A stretch of DNA of 64,000 nt, from the NCBI RefSeq assembly GCF_014645535.1, contig NZ_BMLX01000002.1:248001-312000 (forward strand). The letters run 5' to 3'. The translations under genes and the position numbers were made by a program. Of this stretch, positions 1-8,807 are shown one piece after another. Positions within the stretch are counted from its first letter, which is position 1; each line of letters opens with the position of its first letter. The notes beneath the pieces are model-generated. The model was not told the origin of the DNA and ran no database searches. It saw only the letters and a list, made by a program, of their open reading frames with translations. This stretch comes from Silvimonas iriomotensis. Lineage in GTDB: Bacteria; Pseudomonadota; Gammaproteobacteria; Burkholderiales; Chitinibacteraceae.

Positions 1-396
1 GGCGGTGACAAACCCCAGAAAACACACACCGAACAAGTTCAGTCCGCTATCCATACCCACGTGCGCGCCGGCAAGGCTGAAAGCCACCAGCCCGATCGAG
101 TCGGCCACGATGAACAGCTTGCGCAGCATGCCGGTGTGGCGCTGATGCAGCTTGATCAGCCAGGACGCCGCCAGCGTGACAAAAATGGTGTACAGCGGCA
201 GCGCATCTACAAATACCCGCGGCGTCCGGTTCACCAACACATCACGCATGATGCCGCCGCCAATACCGGTCAGCAGCGCCACGATCACCACGCCCAGCAA
301 GTCCAGCCGTTTGCGCGCGCCGACCAGATACCCGGCCACGGCAAAGGCCGCAGTGCCGATCTGGTTGATGACTTCGAAATAAAGCGGAAAAACCAT
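1..396 (-). CDS. TRIC-type (UPF0126) membrane protein, 3' end cut by window
   Basis: Reading the minus strand from the ATG at 396 gives 132 codons without a stop, beginning MVFPLYFEVINQIGTAAFAV and running off the window edge. It is a chain of hydrophobic segments with the paired glycine-rich repeats GIGGGIMRDVL and AFSLAGAHVGMDSGLN, which is the tandem pattern of the UPF0126/TRIC family (YicG/YadS relatives), small trimeric cation-channel-like inner-membrane proteins of about 200 residues. Roughly two thirds of the protein is present. Its physiological substrate is not deducible here; some bacterial members have been linked to glycine transport. The start is followed upstream by an AT-rich 210-bp gap shared with the divergent acyltransferase gene. 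Confidence 0.8.
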   Translation of the reverse strand, partial: MVFPLYFEVINQIGTAAFAVAGYLVGARKRLDLLGVVIVALLTGIGGGIMRDVLVNRTPRVFVDALPLYTIFVTLAASWLIKLHQRHTGMLRKLFIVADSIGLVAFSLAGAHVGMDSGLNLFGVCFLGFVTA

Positions 397-607
397 GCGT
401 GCGCCCGAAAAAACCAATCTGTCATGTTACCGCGCCTCTTTGTCCGGCGTCGCTGTTCATTGCTGTTTTGTACCACCTGCAAGCACTTTCCAAGGCTTAA
501 GAAATAAACATATTAACAATTACTTAAATATTTCTTTTGTTGTAATTATCTGAAATATCGCCCTAGAATCACCCTCAAAACCAATCGCACATATCAAGAG
601 GTGATCC

Positions 608-1729
608 ATGAAACCACGCATCCAGCATCTGGATGTCGCCCGCGGCATGGGTATTTCACTGGTGGTACTGGGCCATAACCTGATCTTTCGGCACATCGAC
701 CCGATGGCGCATCAGGTGCTGCACTCCATCAACATGCCCATGTTCTTTCTGATGTCCGGCGTGTTTTTCAATGACACGCTGTCGCTGGGCAAGCTCACGC
801 TGGCCAAGCTTGATGGCGTACTCAAACCGTTCTTCGTCACGCTGATTGTGGTGGCGCCGTTACAACCGTTCTTGTCCAGAGACCCGTTTTTGCAATACGT
901 GGCCGGATCGCTTTATGGCACTGGCGGCACGCTGCGCTGGACGCCCTTGTGGTTTCTGCCGCATTTGTTCCTGGTGTTCATCACGGCGCGGGTTTATCTG
1001 AATATTGCCGAACGGCTGCGTATCCCGCAGTGGCTGTCCTTACTGATCGGGATCACCAGCGTGACGCTGGCGTGGGAGATGTTCCAGCAACTGCAAGAGA
1101 TGCCCATTCCGTTATCCCACGTGGCGTACTCGGCCACACCTGCCATTTATAGCGAGCTGGGCTTTCCGTTCAGTGCCGATCTCTTGCTGATCACCGTCCC
1201 GATCTTCCTCGTGGGCCACGCCCTGCGCCAGCGCCTGCGCACCTTTGAACCGCACCCGCTGGTGGCGTTGTTGGGCCTGGGCCTCTTTGTGCTGCTGCAT
1301 TACTGGTCTGCGGGCGAGATGAACCTCAACGACCGGGTGTTTGACGACTATCTATGCAATATCGGGCAAGCGGTCTGCGGTGTGTACCTGGTGTTGTGCC
1401 TTGCGGTCTGGATTCCCCGCCATCTGCCCAGGCTCACCTGGCTGTTGACCCAGGCGGCGGCAGCCAGCCTGTTTATCTTGCTGTTCCATGATTACCTGCA
1501 GCGCCGGGTCTTTCGCCTGTTCATGGAGCATGGCCATATCTTGCTGCTGGCGTCCCTCGCCTCCTGGCTGGCGGCAATGATCCTGCCGGCGCTGGCTTAC
1601 CGCTTTGTCTCCCGCGTGCCGTGGCTGGCGGTCTTGTGGTTGCCGCTCAAACGGGTACGTCGCCAGCGTGAAGAAAGTGGCGCGGTGCCGGGCCGATCTC
1701 TGGGCGACACCGTGACCTCTTCTTCATGA
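608..1729 (+). CDS. acyltransferase family 3 membrane protein
   Basis: The 373-residue product starts MKPRIQHLDVARGMGISLVV, the usual N-terminus of acyltransferase-3 (OatA/WecH/NodX type) proteins: a basic, Asp/Arg-containing start followed by the first membrane helix and a conserved GH (VVLGHN). About ten hydrophobic helices follow, to about residue 345, then a charged cytoplasmic tail. Members transfer acetyl or succinyl groups onto surface sugars or lipids; the acceptor cannot be told from sequence. The ATG is preceded by an AGAGG Shine-Dalgarno. The gene stands alone, divergent from the TRIC gene and about 90 bp before metG. A second unrelated-looking member of the family lies at 19,083. 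Confidence 0.82.
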   Translation: MKPRIQHLDVARGMGISLVVLGHNLIFRHIDPMAHQVLHSINMPMFFLMSGVFFNDTLSLGKLTLAKLDGVLKPFFVTLIVVAPLQPFLSRDPFLQYVAGSLYGTGGTLRWTPLWFLPHLFLVFITARVYLNIAERLRIPQWLSLLIGITSVTLAWEMFQQLQEMPIPLSHVAYSATPAIYSELGFPFSADLLLITVPIFLVGHALRQRLRTFEPHPLVALLGLGLFVLLHYWSAGEMNLNDRVFDDYLCNIGQAVCGVYLVLCLAVWIPRHLPRLTWLLTQAAAASLFILLFHDYLQRRVFRLFMEHGHILLLASLASWLAAMILPALAYRFVSRVPWLAVLWLPLKRVRRQREESGAVPGRSLGDTVTSSS

Positions 1730-1752
1730 AGGTAAAACAGGGCTGAGCGCTT

Positions 1753-1782
1753 TTCAGATCAGGCTGTCTCTTGCGGTATAAT
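1753..1782 (+). promoter_or_regulatory. sigma-70-like promoter of metG
   Basis: A perfect TATAAT lies at 1777-1782, 38 bp before the metG start, with TTCAGA (1753-1758) 18 bp upstream as a weak -35. Seen in sequence; activity is inferred. Confidence 0.55.
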
Positions 1783-1819
1783 CGCCAATTCGATTGTTCA
1801 ACACGGACAGCCTGATCCC

Positions 1820-3874
1820 ATGACGCGCAAGATACTGATTACCTCCGCCCTCCCTTATGCCAACGGTCCGCTGCACCTTGGGCATATGCTGGAACATATC
1901 CAGACCGACACCTGGGCGCGTTTTCAGAAGATGCGCGGGCACGAGTGCTACGCCGTCTGTGCCGATGACACCCACGGCACGCCGATCATGCTGCGGGCGC
2001 AGAACCTGGGCATCACGCCAGAGCAACTGATTGCCGACGCCAAACAGGCGCATGAGCAAGACTTTGCCGGCTTCCTGGTGAACTACGACAACTACGGCAG
2101 CACGCACTCGGAAGAAAACCGCCAGTACTCCTACCGCATTTACAACGCGCTCAAAGCCAACGGCAAGATCGCCAGCCGCACGATCAGCCAGTTGTACGAT
2201 CCGCAGAAAAACATGTTCCTGCCGGACCGCTTTGTGAAGGGCGAATGCCCCAAGTGCCATGCCAAGGATCAATACGGCGACAACTGTGAAGTCTGTGGCA
2301 CCACCTACGCCCCGACCGACCTGATCAACCCGTACTCCGCCATTTCCGGTGCCACGCCAGAACTGCGTGACTCTGAACACTACTTCTTCAAGCTGGGCGA
2401 TTGCGAAGCGTTCCTGCGCGGCTGGACATCTGGCCGCGTCAATGTGAACGGCAACGAGCGCCCGCGTTTGCAGGAAGGCGCAGCCAACAAGCTGCAAGAA
2501 TGGTTTGATGCCGGCCTGAACGACTGGGACATCAGCCGCGATGCGCCCTACTTCGGCTTTGAGATTCCGGATGCGCCGGGCAAGTATTTCTACGTGTGGC
2601 TGGACGCCCCGGTCGGTTACATGGCCAGCTTCCAGCAACTGTGCGATCGCACCGGCATCAACTTTGATGATTTCTGGAACAAGGATTCCGGCGCCGAGCT
2701 GTATCACCACATCGGCAAGGACATTCTCTATTTCCACGCCCTGTTCTGGCCTGCCATGCTGGAATACGCCGGCTACCGCACCCCGACCGGCATCAACGCG
2801 CACGGCTTTTTGACGGTCGACGGCCAGAAGATGTCCAAGAGCCGCGGCACGTTTATCACCGCCGAGTCTTACCTGCGCCACCTGAACCCGGAATGGCTGC
2901 GCTACTACTTTGCCGCCAAGCTCAACGCCAATATCGAAGATATCGACCTGAACCTGGAAGACTTCGTCGCCCGCGTGAACAGCGATCTGATCGGCAAGTA
3001 CATCAACATTGCCAGCCGCGCCGCCGGTTTCATCACCAAGCGTTTTGACGGCAAGCTGGCCGCCGATCTGGGCGACAGCGGCCCGCTGACCAGACTGCAA
3101 GCAGCGTCTGAACAGATTGCCGGCCTGTGGGAAAGCCGCGAATACAGCCGCGCTATCCGCGACATCATGGCGCTGACTGATGAAGTGAACCAGTGGGTAG
3201 ACGCGCACAAGCCGTGGGAAATTGCCAAGCAAGAAGGCCAGGACGCCGAACTGCAACGCGTGTGCTCGGTGCTGATCAACGCCTTCCGCATCCTGACCGT
3301 CTACCTGAAACCGGTGCTGCCGAAACTGGCCACCGACGTGGAAAGCTTCCTCAACATTGCCCCGCTGACCTGGGCAGACGCCAGCACCCTGCTGACCGGC
3401 CACACCATCAACGTGTACCAGCACCTGATGCAGCGCGTAGACCCGAAGAACATTGAAGCCTTGATCGAAGAAAACAAACAAAGCCTGGCCCCGACCAGCA
3501 ACGAACCCGCCGCGACCAAGCCGGATTACGAGATTCCGGAAATCGAACCCGTCATCAACATTGATGACTTCGGCAAGATTGACCTGCGTATCGCGAAAAT
3601 TGTGAACGCCCAGCATGTGGAAGGCGCCGAAAAACTGCTGCAACTGACGCTGGACATTGGCGAAGAGCAAACCCGCAACGTCTTTGCCGGCATCAAGAGC
3701 GCCTACAAACCGGAAGACCTGATTGGCCGCCACACCGTGATGGTCGCCAACCTGGCCCCGCGCAAGATGAAGTTCGGCATGTCCGAAGGCATGGTGCTGG
3801 CTGCGGGTGGGGATGGTGGTCTGTATATCCTGACACCGGACCTGGGCGCCAAGCCGGGGATGCGGGTGAAGTGA
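1820..3874 (+). CDS. metG: methionine--tRNA ligase
   Basis: The enzyme charges tRNA-Met with methionine in the cytoplasm. The 684-residue product has the class I signatures HLGH at residues 19-22 and KMSKS at 337-341. The zinc knuckle cysteines are C143, C146, C156 and C159, with the CPxC-x9-CxxC spacing of the four-cysteine MetG1 type. Residues after about 575 form the C-terminal tRNA-binding (Trbp111/EMAP-like) dimerisation domain, recognisable by [15 protein letters not shown] and by [13 protein letters not shown] near the end. Length matches the long E. coli-type enzyme. A TATAAT promoter precedes it and a hairpin terminator follows, so it is probably monocistronic. A long open frame on the opposite strand is an artefact of the GC-rich codon bias. 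Confidence 0.98.
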   Translation: MTRKILITSALPYANGPLHLGHMLEHIQTDTWARFQKMRGHECYAVCADDTHGTPIMLRAQNLGITPEQLIADAKQAHEQDFAGFLVNYDNYGSTHSEENRQYSYRIYNALKANGKIASRTISQLYDPQKNMFLPDRFVKGECPKCHAKDQYGDNCEVCGTTYAPTDLINPYSAISGATPELRDSEHYFFKLGDCEAFLRGWTSGRVNVNGNERPRLQEGAANKLQEWFDAGLNDWDISRDAPYFGFEIPDAPGKYFYVWLDAPVGYMASFQQLCDRTGINFDDFWNKDSGAELYHHIGKDILYFHALFWPAMLEYAGYRTPTGINAHGFLTVDGQKMSKSRGTFITAESYLRHLNPEWLRYYFAAKLNANIEDIDLNLEDFVARVNSDLIGKYINIASRAAGFITKRFDGKLAADLGDSGPLTRLQAASEQIAGLWESREYSRAIRDIMALTDEVNQWVDAHKPWEIAKQEGQDAELQRVCSVLINAFRILTVYLKPVLPKLATDVESFLNIAPLTWADASTLLTGHTINVYQHLMQRVDPKNIEALIEENKQSLAPTSNEPAATKPDYEIPEIEPVINIDDFGKIDLRIAKIVNAQHVEGAEKLLQLTLDIGEEQTRNVFAGIKSAYKPEDLIGRHTVMVANLAPRKMKFGMSEGMVLAAGGDGGLYILTPDLGAKPGMRVK

Positions 3875-3901
3875 TTTGCCTGGTTTGATGGCTGAAATGA
3901 G

Positions 3902-3930
3902 AAACGCCGCTTTGATAGCGGCGTTTTTAT
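3902..3930 (+). terminator. rho-independent terminator after metG
   Basis: AAACGCCGC-tttgata-GCGGCGTTTTT forms a 9-bp stem with a T run, 28 bp after the metG stop. The A-rich left arm also lets it serve the convergent DUF3592 gene. Confidence 0.85.
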
Positions 3931-3934
3931 TTGC

Positions 3935-4675
3935 TTATTCTGCCGGTGTTATCGCGCCAACAACCGTTCTGACAAGCCAGACAGCGAAGAAAGAGGCCAC
4001 GGCAAGTAGAGTCCACGGACTATGATCCGGTCCTGCAGGACAAGCGTTAATCAGAACACTGTCATCCGTATGCCATGGATCAATCCAGGCATCGGCGGTC
4101 TGGCCGACGGGCAGGGCGCGCACAAGCGCCTGACCGTCGAAATCACGGCAGCCGGCATTGCCTGCCATGATTTGCTGGCTAGTAAAATTCTGGTCCTGAT
4201 ACGTGTACGCGTAGGAAACTGTCGCCTGGAAACAATGTGCCGTGGGCCTTCTGGGCGAGCCGGTTAGTACATCGCGCTCAGTCAAACTGGATGCCAAAAC
4301 ATGTGCGTCGACCTTGATCCGTCGATGCTGAATCCTGCTGCAGGTCTCATCGGTTTCAAGGCCCTTCACAGCAATTGTGGCAATCAGTAACAACATGCCC
4401 CCGAATACAACAATACCGGCGAAGGCAATCGGCAAAGAAACCGCACGTTGAGGCTTGGGTCGACTCACTGGCGGCATGCTGACGTTTTCATCAGCACTGA
4501 TTTTCATTCGCCAATCAGAATCAGCATCCGTGATTGAGTAGTGAGTTTCTTTTAACTCCGGCTTTTCAACAAACACTTTGAACTCTGATCCTGGGATCAT
4601 TTGGGCCCTGCGTGGTGACAAAAATACCTGGATTGAATGCGGCTCATTGTGCGCTTGCAGCAAAGGCCCACCCAA
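3935..4675 (-). CDS. DUF3592-like membrane protein, start uncertain
   Basis: A 246-codon frame with two membrane segments (about residues 80-105 and 222-243) enclosing an extracytoplasmic domain. That domain has the DUF3592 pattern: a Val-rich strand (VDAHVLASS), YAYTYQDQNFTS, and a late GQTADAWIDPWHTDDSVLI. Function is unknown; relatives are small bacterial membrane proteins. The only upstream start in frame is a TTG at 4675 with no Shine-Dalgarno. An ATG at 4597 (MIPGSEF) has AGGG six bases upstream and would give 220 residues. The frame stays open without a start codon upstream towards the repeat block at about 4,780, with protein-like composition (FISLESWTKATANPDV), so the gene may have lost its true 5' end to that block. 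Confidence 0.6.
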   Translation of the reverse strand: MGGPLLQAHNEPHSIQVFLSPRRAQMIPGSEFKVFVEKPELKETHYSITDADSDWRMKISADENVSMPPVSRPKPQRAVSLPIAFAGIVVFGGMLLLIATIAVKGLETDETCSRIQHRRIKVDAHVLASSLTERDVLTGSPRRPTAHCFQATVSYAYTYQDQNFTSQQIMAGNAGCRDFDGQALVRALPVGQTADAWIDPWHTDDSVLINACPAGPDHSPWTLLAVASFFAVWLVRTVVGAITPAE

Positions 4676-4779
4676 AACATCAGGATTTGCTGTTGCTTTC
4701 GTCCAACTTTCCAGGCTTATGAATCTGGTGGCATGTCGGGTTGGGTTAGCTGTTGAAGTGGCTGTTGCTGTTGACGTGC

Positions 4780-5095
4780 CTCCCCTTCGGCAGCGCCGAG
4801 CATCGCAGCAAGGCGCGGGGTTTCGGCGAAGAGGTAGGCCGAAGGCCGAGCACTCGAGCCAGCCGCGCCTTGCGAGAAGCGCAGGGAACCCCGAAGGGGC
4901 GCTGTCGCAGGGGTCGCCTTTCTTTGGTTACTTTCTTTGGCGAAGCAAAGAAAGTGACGTGGTCCGGGCACCCCCGGTGTGTAAACACCCGCACCGAAGG
5001 TGCTAACAAGCGGTTCAAGGTTTTAGGTCAGCGAAGGTGGATTGTCGCTGACGCTCCGAATCCACCCTACGAACCCCGGCATTCTTGCCAGCAAA
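4780..5095 (+). repeat. dispersed intergenic repeat, copy 1
   Basis: This GC-rich block shares a series of segments with 48,093-48,390 and, inverted, with 47,455-47,660. The shared words include CGCCGAGCATCGCAGC, CGCGAGAAGCGCAGGGAA-like text, GTCGCCTTTCTTT, the inverted pair around TTTCTTTGGCGAAGCAAAGAAA, and a terminal GGTGCTAACAA. It encodes no convincing protein; the apparent frames differ between copies. It is probably a mobile-type extragenic repeat of this genome. Confidence 0.7.
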
Positions 5096-5115
5096 GGCCA
5101 CCTGCGGTGGCCGGA

Positions 5116-5233
5116 CTGGATTCCTGCTTCCGCAGGAATGACGAGCCTGTGGACCGGGATCGACGCCCGCATCCTTGCGAATATTGCCGCTGGATTCCGG
5201 CCCAAGGGGGCCGCAGAGGACCGGAATGACGAG
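5116..5233 (+). repeat. two REP-like hairpins (GGAATGACGAG type)
   Basis: Two units end in GGAATGACGAG: 5116-5145, with the stem ATTCCTGC-tt-cGCAGGAAT, and 5190-5233, with CTGGATTCCGG paired to CCGGAATGACGAG. Related units occur at 47,801-47,830 (inverted) and 47,910-47,939. Such short hairpins are common dispersed repeats in proteobacteria. Confidence 0.7.
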
Positions 5234-5282
5234 TCAGTGGTAAAGAACCAAGCCAGTGGCAACGGCCCGCAACCCGCAGTCA

Positions 5283-6188
5283 TCAGCCCCCCTCACCCTC
5301 CCCACCCAAAACCTCCCGCGCTGCCGCCACAATCCGCTGCGTCAAAGACTCCAGCCGGGGCGATTGCACTTTCCACGCATGCCAGTACAAGGCCACATCC
5401 ACCGGCTGATCCGGCGCGACGTCAATCAACTGCCCTGAAGACACCAGCGCCCCATACTGCTGCTCCGGAATCATCCCGTAGCCCAGGCCCAGTTTCACCG
5501 CCGCAAAATAAGAATCATGCGAGGGGATGTAATGGCTGGGATACGCGTCGCGGGTCAGCCCGAAACGCTGTTCCAGGAAATCGGCCTGCAGCGCGTCCTT
5601 GCGGTTGAACACCATCACTGGCGCATGACGGGCAGCCTCGCGGGTAAAGCCGTTGGCAAACCAGCGCTGGTAAAACGCCGGGGAAGCCAGCATGTGATAG
5701 CGCTGCACGCCCAGCGCATAAGACTGGCAGCCACGCATGGGTTCGGCTTCGCTGGTCACGCAGCCGGTGGCTTCGCCGGATTCAAGCCAGGCAAACGTGT
5801 GGTCCTGGTCGTCCAGCATGACTTCCAGCAATACGTTTTCCTTGAGCAGTAACGGCGTGACCGCGGGCATGAACCAGGTGCCCAGGGTATCGGCGTTGAT
5901 CGCCAGCCGCACCACCAGCGGGGCGCGGGCGGTGTCGGCCAGTTCGGCGGCCAGTTCCTGATCAAGCATGGCGGTGCGGCGCAGGTATTGCAGCAGGCGC
6001 TGACCGTGCAAGGTGGGGCGCGCGGGGCGACTGCGGATAATCAGCGGCTGGCCCAGCGCGGTTTCCAGCGCGCGTATCCGTTGCGATACGGCGGACTGCG
6101 TCACGTGCAGCCGCGCGGCGGCGGCGTCGAAACTGCCGGTTTCGATCACGGCAAGCAACGCGTCGGTCTGGCGGTGATCCAGGTTCAT
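5283..6188 (-). CDS. argP: LysR-family transcriptional regulator ArgP
   Basis: The 301-residue protein has an N-terminal winged helix-turn-helix (residues 3-60; the recognition segment includes AAARLHVTQSAVSQRIRALE) and a C-terminal LysR effector domain. The N-terminus LDHRQTDALLAVIETGSFDA is that of ArgP/IciA, which senses lysine and arginine and controls argO. The adjacent divergent gene is argO, which supports the assignment. AGGAGGG precedes the ATG at 6188. The 124-bp gap to argO would hold the ArgP operator; it contains AT-rich text (ATTAATAACTCTTCTATACC) compatible with this, though I could not define a site. GC-rich repeats lie downstream. Confidence 0.9.
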   Translation of the reverse strand: MNLDHRQTDALLAVIETGSFDAAAARLHVTQSAVSQRIRALETALGQPLIIRSRPARPTLHGQRLLQYLRRTAMLDQELAAELADTARAPLVVRLAINADTLGTWFMPAVTPLLLKENVLLEVMLDDQDHTFAWLESGEATGCVTSEAEPMRGCQSYALGVQRYHMLASPAFYQRWFANGFTREAARHAPVMVFNRKDALQADFLEQRFGLTRDAYPSHYIPSHDSYFAAVKLGLGYGMIPEQQYGALVSSGQLIDVAPDQPVDVALYWHAWKVQSPRLESLTQRIVAAAREVLGGEGEGG

Positions 6189-6312
6189 TGCGCCCTCCTT
6201 TTATTAGTCATTTTTATCCATTCTGAAAGATATTAATAACTCTTCTATACCGGCGGCAAGGCGTTCACAATCCGGCCAGATTCAAGAACAAAGGCAACAA
6301 GGGGTAACGGCG

Positions 6313-6918
6313 ATGATGTTCTCGGCATGGCTTAAAGGGTTGGGTCTGGGCGGCGGCCTGATCATGGCCATCGGTGCGCAGAACGCGCACGTGTTGCGCA
6401 TGGGCCTGTCGCGCCAGCACCTGGGGGTGACGGTGCTGGTCTGCATCATTGGCGACGTTTTACTGATCGGTGCAGGCGTTGCCGGTATGGGCGCGCTGAT
6501 TGAACAGAGCCCCGCGCTGATGACGGTAGCCCGCTGGGCCGGCGCGGCTTTCCTCATCTGGTACGGTTTGCGGGCATGGCGCGCGGCGTTTGCGCCCGGG
6601 GCCTTGCATGCCACCGCCGGCGTACCGGTGCTGACCTGGCAGCAAGCGGTGCTCACCATCCTGGCGCTGACCTGGCTTAATCCGCATGTGTATCTGGATA
6701 CCGTGGTGCTGCTGGGGTCGATTGCCAGCCAGCAAGCGCCAATCGCCCAGCCCTGGTTTGCGGTGGGCGCCATGACGGCGTCGACGCTGTGGTTTCTGGG
6801 CCTGGGTTATGGTGCGCGCTTGTTGTCGCCCGTGTTTGCCAACCCGCTGGCCTGGCGCGTGCTGGATGGTGTGATCGGGCTGATCATGCTGGGTCTGGCG
6901 GTATCGCTGCTGGTGTAA
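6313..6918 (+). CDS. argO: LysE/ArgO-family amino-acid exporter
   Basis: A 201-residue inner-membrane protein with about five to six hydrophobic helices. Its start, MMFSAWLKGLGLGGGLIMAIGAQNAHVLRMGL, carries the LysE-family GAQN motif at the end of helix 1, and NPHVYLDTVVLLG is the family's second conserved block. E. coli ArgO exports arginine (and canavanine) and is activated by ArgP, whose gene is divergent here. It likely relieves basic amino-acid excess. A second ATG directly follows the first; the first is used, with AAGGGG upstream. Confidence 0.9.
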   Translation: MMFSAWLKGLGLGGGLIMAIGAQNAHVLRMGLSRQHLGVTVLVCIIGDVLLIGAGVAGMGALIEQSPALMTVARWAGAAFLIWYGLRAWRAAFAPGALHATAGVPVLTWQQAVLTILALTWLNPHVYLDTVVLLGSIASQQAPIAQPWFAVGAMTASTLWFLGLGYGARLLSPVFANPLAWRVLDGVIGLIMLGLAVSLLV

Positions 6919-6948
6919 GCACGCATTAGACCGATCGTCTTGTAATTA

Positions 6949-6988
6949 CCGGCAGCAACCCCATTTATGGGGTTCCCCTGCTTGCCGG
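6949..6988 (+). promoter_or_regulatory. nested stem-loop just before the monooxygenase start
   Basis: CCGGCA pairs with TGCCGG as an outer stem and AACCCC-atttat-GGGGTT as a perfect inner stem. The structure ends eight bases before the ATG at 6996, so it abuts or includes the GGAAAG ribosome site. It has no T run, so a terminator for argO is less likely. Role unknown. Confidence 0.4.
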
Positions 6989-6995
6989 AAAGACC

Positions 6996-8012
6996 ATGAC
7001 CACACGTTTCAAAATCCCGGTTTCGATTCTTGACCTCTCGCCCATCGTGGCGGGGTCCAACCCGGCCAGGGCACTGGCCAACACGCTTGATCTGGCCCAG
7101 CACGCAGACCGCTGGGGCTTTCATCGCTACTGGCTGGCCGAACACCACGGCATGCGTGGCATTGCCAGCGCCGCCACGGCGGTAGTGATTGGTCATGTGG
7201 CGGGTGGCACCCGCCGTATCCGGGTTGGCTCTGGCGGCATCATGCTGCCCAACCACGCGCCGCTGGTCATTGCAGAACAATTCGGCACGCTTGAATCGCT
7301 CTACCCTGGCCGGATCGACCTGGGACTTGGCCGCGCGCCGGGCACCGATCAGGCCACCATGCGCGCATTGCGGCGTGATTCCGGCGCGGATGGCGATCAG
7401 TTCCCGCAAATGCTGGATGAACTGCGCGCGTACTTCCGGCCCGATCTGCACGGCGGCACGCACGGGATTCATGCCGTGCCGGGCGAAGGCCTGGATGTGC
7501 CGATCTGGCTGCTGGGTTCGAGCGGTTTTTCGGCACAACTGGCCGGGTATCTGGGTTTGCCGTTTGCCTTTGCCGGGCAGTTTGCGCCGCGCAACATGAA
7601 GGCTGCGTTCGAACTCTATCGTCATACCTTCCGCCCGTCGCGCGTGCTGGAGCAACCGTATGCCATGGCCGGGATCAACGTGATTGCGGCCGATACCGAC
7701 GAACACGCCGCCTTCCTGGCGACATCGGCCCAGCGCCGTTTCCTTGGCATGATCCGCGGCAACCCCGGCCCGCTGGAAGAACCGGTGACCAATATCGACG
7801 ACTACTGGCAACCGCACGAGCGCGCGTCCGTCATGGCGCAACTGGGGGCCTCCATTGTCGGCAGCCCGGTCACCGTCAAATCAAAACTCAACGAGTTTGT
7901 TGAGGAATACGGCGTCAACGAGGTCATGCTCAATGCCGCGATCTTTGACCACGCCGAGCGCCTGCGCTCTTATGAGATCGTCTCTGAAGTCTGCGAACTG
8001 CCGCGCAGTTAA
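6996..8012 (+). CDS. LLM-class flavin-dependent oxidoreductase
   Basis: A 338-residue luciferase-like monooxygenase fold. The start [17 protein letters not shown] and the block [18 protein letters not shown] followed by [17 protein letters not shown] and [14 protein letters not shown] are the hallmarks of the single-subunit YhbW/YceB-type branch of the LLM family. These bind FMN and oxidise unknown substrates or act as alkanal monooxygenase-like enzymes. The glycine loop [15 protein letters not shown] (about residues 169-183) is also typical. It is transcribed alone after argO and ends at a strong bidirectional terminator. Substrate cannot be inferred. Confidence 0.88.
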   Translation: MTTRFKIPVSILDLSPIVAGSNPARALANTLDLAQHADRWGFHRYWLAEHHGMRGIASAATAVVIGHVAGGTRRIRVGSGGIMLPNHAPLVIAEQFGTLESLYPGRIDLGLGRAPGTDQATMRALRRDSGADGDQFPQMLDELRAYFRPDLHGGTHGIHAVPGEGLDVPIWLLGSSGFSAQLAGYLGLPFAFAGQFAPRNMKAAFELYRHTFRPSRVLEQPYAMAGINVIAADTDEHAAFLATSAQRRFLGMIRGNPGPLEEPVTNIDDYWQPHERASVMAQLGASIVGSPVTVKSKLNEFVEEYGVNEVMLNAAIFDHAERLRSYEIVSEVCELPRS

Positions 8013-8026
8013 ATGCGCGGGGCAAC

Positions 8027-8056
8027 AAAAAGCCGGCAGCTTGCCGGCTTTTTGTT
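8027..8056. terminator. bidirectional terminator
   Basis: AAAAAGCCGGC-agctt-GCCGGCTTTTT has an 11-bp stem with A and T runs on either side. It is placed between convergent genes ending at 8012 and 8073 and can serve both. Confidence 0.9.
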
Positions 8057-8072
8057 TTGCGGCGGGACCCGC

Positions 8073-8654
8073 TTATTCTTCTGCGGCATGCGCGGGTTCA
8101 AAGCGGCGATCGGGCACCAGCCACAACGCGGCCACGCCGGCATAAAAGGCGCAGGCCAATGCGCTGTGGATAAAGGCACTGCCCACACCTGCGGCATACA
8201 ACACGATCGAAACGCGACCCTTGAAATCACGCCCCAGCGAGCGGGCCAGTTTTGACTGCTTGCCGTGGCGGGCAATCAGCGCGCAAGTCAGCAGGTAATA
8301 GGCAAATGCCGACCCCAGCAACACGATGCCATACAAAGCGGCCGGCCACGCCAGACTGGGGTGCTCGCCCAGCCAGGCGGTGGTGACCGGAATCAGCGAC
8401 AACCAGAACAGCAAATGCAGATTGGCCCACAGCACGCCGCCGCTGACCGAGGTCGCGGCATGGAACAGGTTATGGTGGTTGTTCCAGTAAATGCCGACAT
8501 AAATAAAGCTCAGGATGTACGCCACCAGCACGGGCCACATCTCCAGCAGGGCAGACAACTCGCCCCCGTGGGGCACCTTCAGTTCCAGCACCATGATGGT
8601 AATGATGATGGCCAGCACGCCATCGCTGAATGCTTCCAGTCTGTTCTTGCCCAT
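8073..8654 (-). CDS. TMEM175-family (DUF1211) membrane protein
   Basis: The product of 193 residues begins MGKNRLEAFSDGVLAIIITI. The RxxxFSDG motif near the N-terminus and the following hydrophobic helices are diagnostic of the TMEM175 family, whose bacterial members are small potassium channels. About six membrane helices can be seen (ending with LACAFYAGVAALWLV), with a polar tail. The frame could extend to 8717, but the ATG at 8654 gives the family's usual start immediately before the FSDG motif, so it was chosen. Ion selectivity is family knowledge, not shown here. Confidence 0.85.
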   Translation of the reverse strand: MGKNRLEAFSDGVLAIIITIMVLELKVPHGGELSALLEMWPVLVAYILSFIYVGIYWNNHHNLFHAATSVSGGVLWANLHLLFWLSLIPVTTAWLGEHPSLAWPAALYGIVLLGSAFAYYLLTCALIARHGKQSKLARSLGRDFKGRVSIVLYAAGVGSAFIHSALACAFYAGVAALWLVPDRRFEPAHAAEE

Positions 8655-8807
8655 CCGCGCCCCGTTCCTGCCTGATTCAAAACCCGCAGCGTAGAACACG
8701 GCGCCCTGAACTGGCAATCGGTCGGCAGGCCGGGTCAGGCTTGCGTTCCGCCTGCCTTTAAGTCAACACTCAAGACAGCGGCTGTTCTGGCAAACGGGAG
8801 GCAGTAC

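Noticed and set aside
1754-3733. 659-codon open frame on the minus strand opposite metG
   Set aside because: Mirror of a clearly real gene on the plus strand; caused by GC-rich third positions. No family likeness and no ribosome site.
4753-5229. Open frames through the repeat block containing VTFFGEAKKVT-like text
   Set aside because: The same text appears in different frames and strands in the three repeat copies, so it is a repeat artefact and not a protein family.
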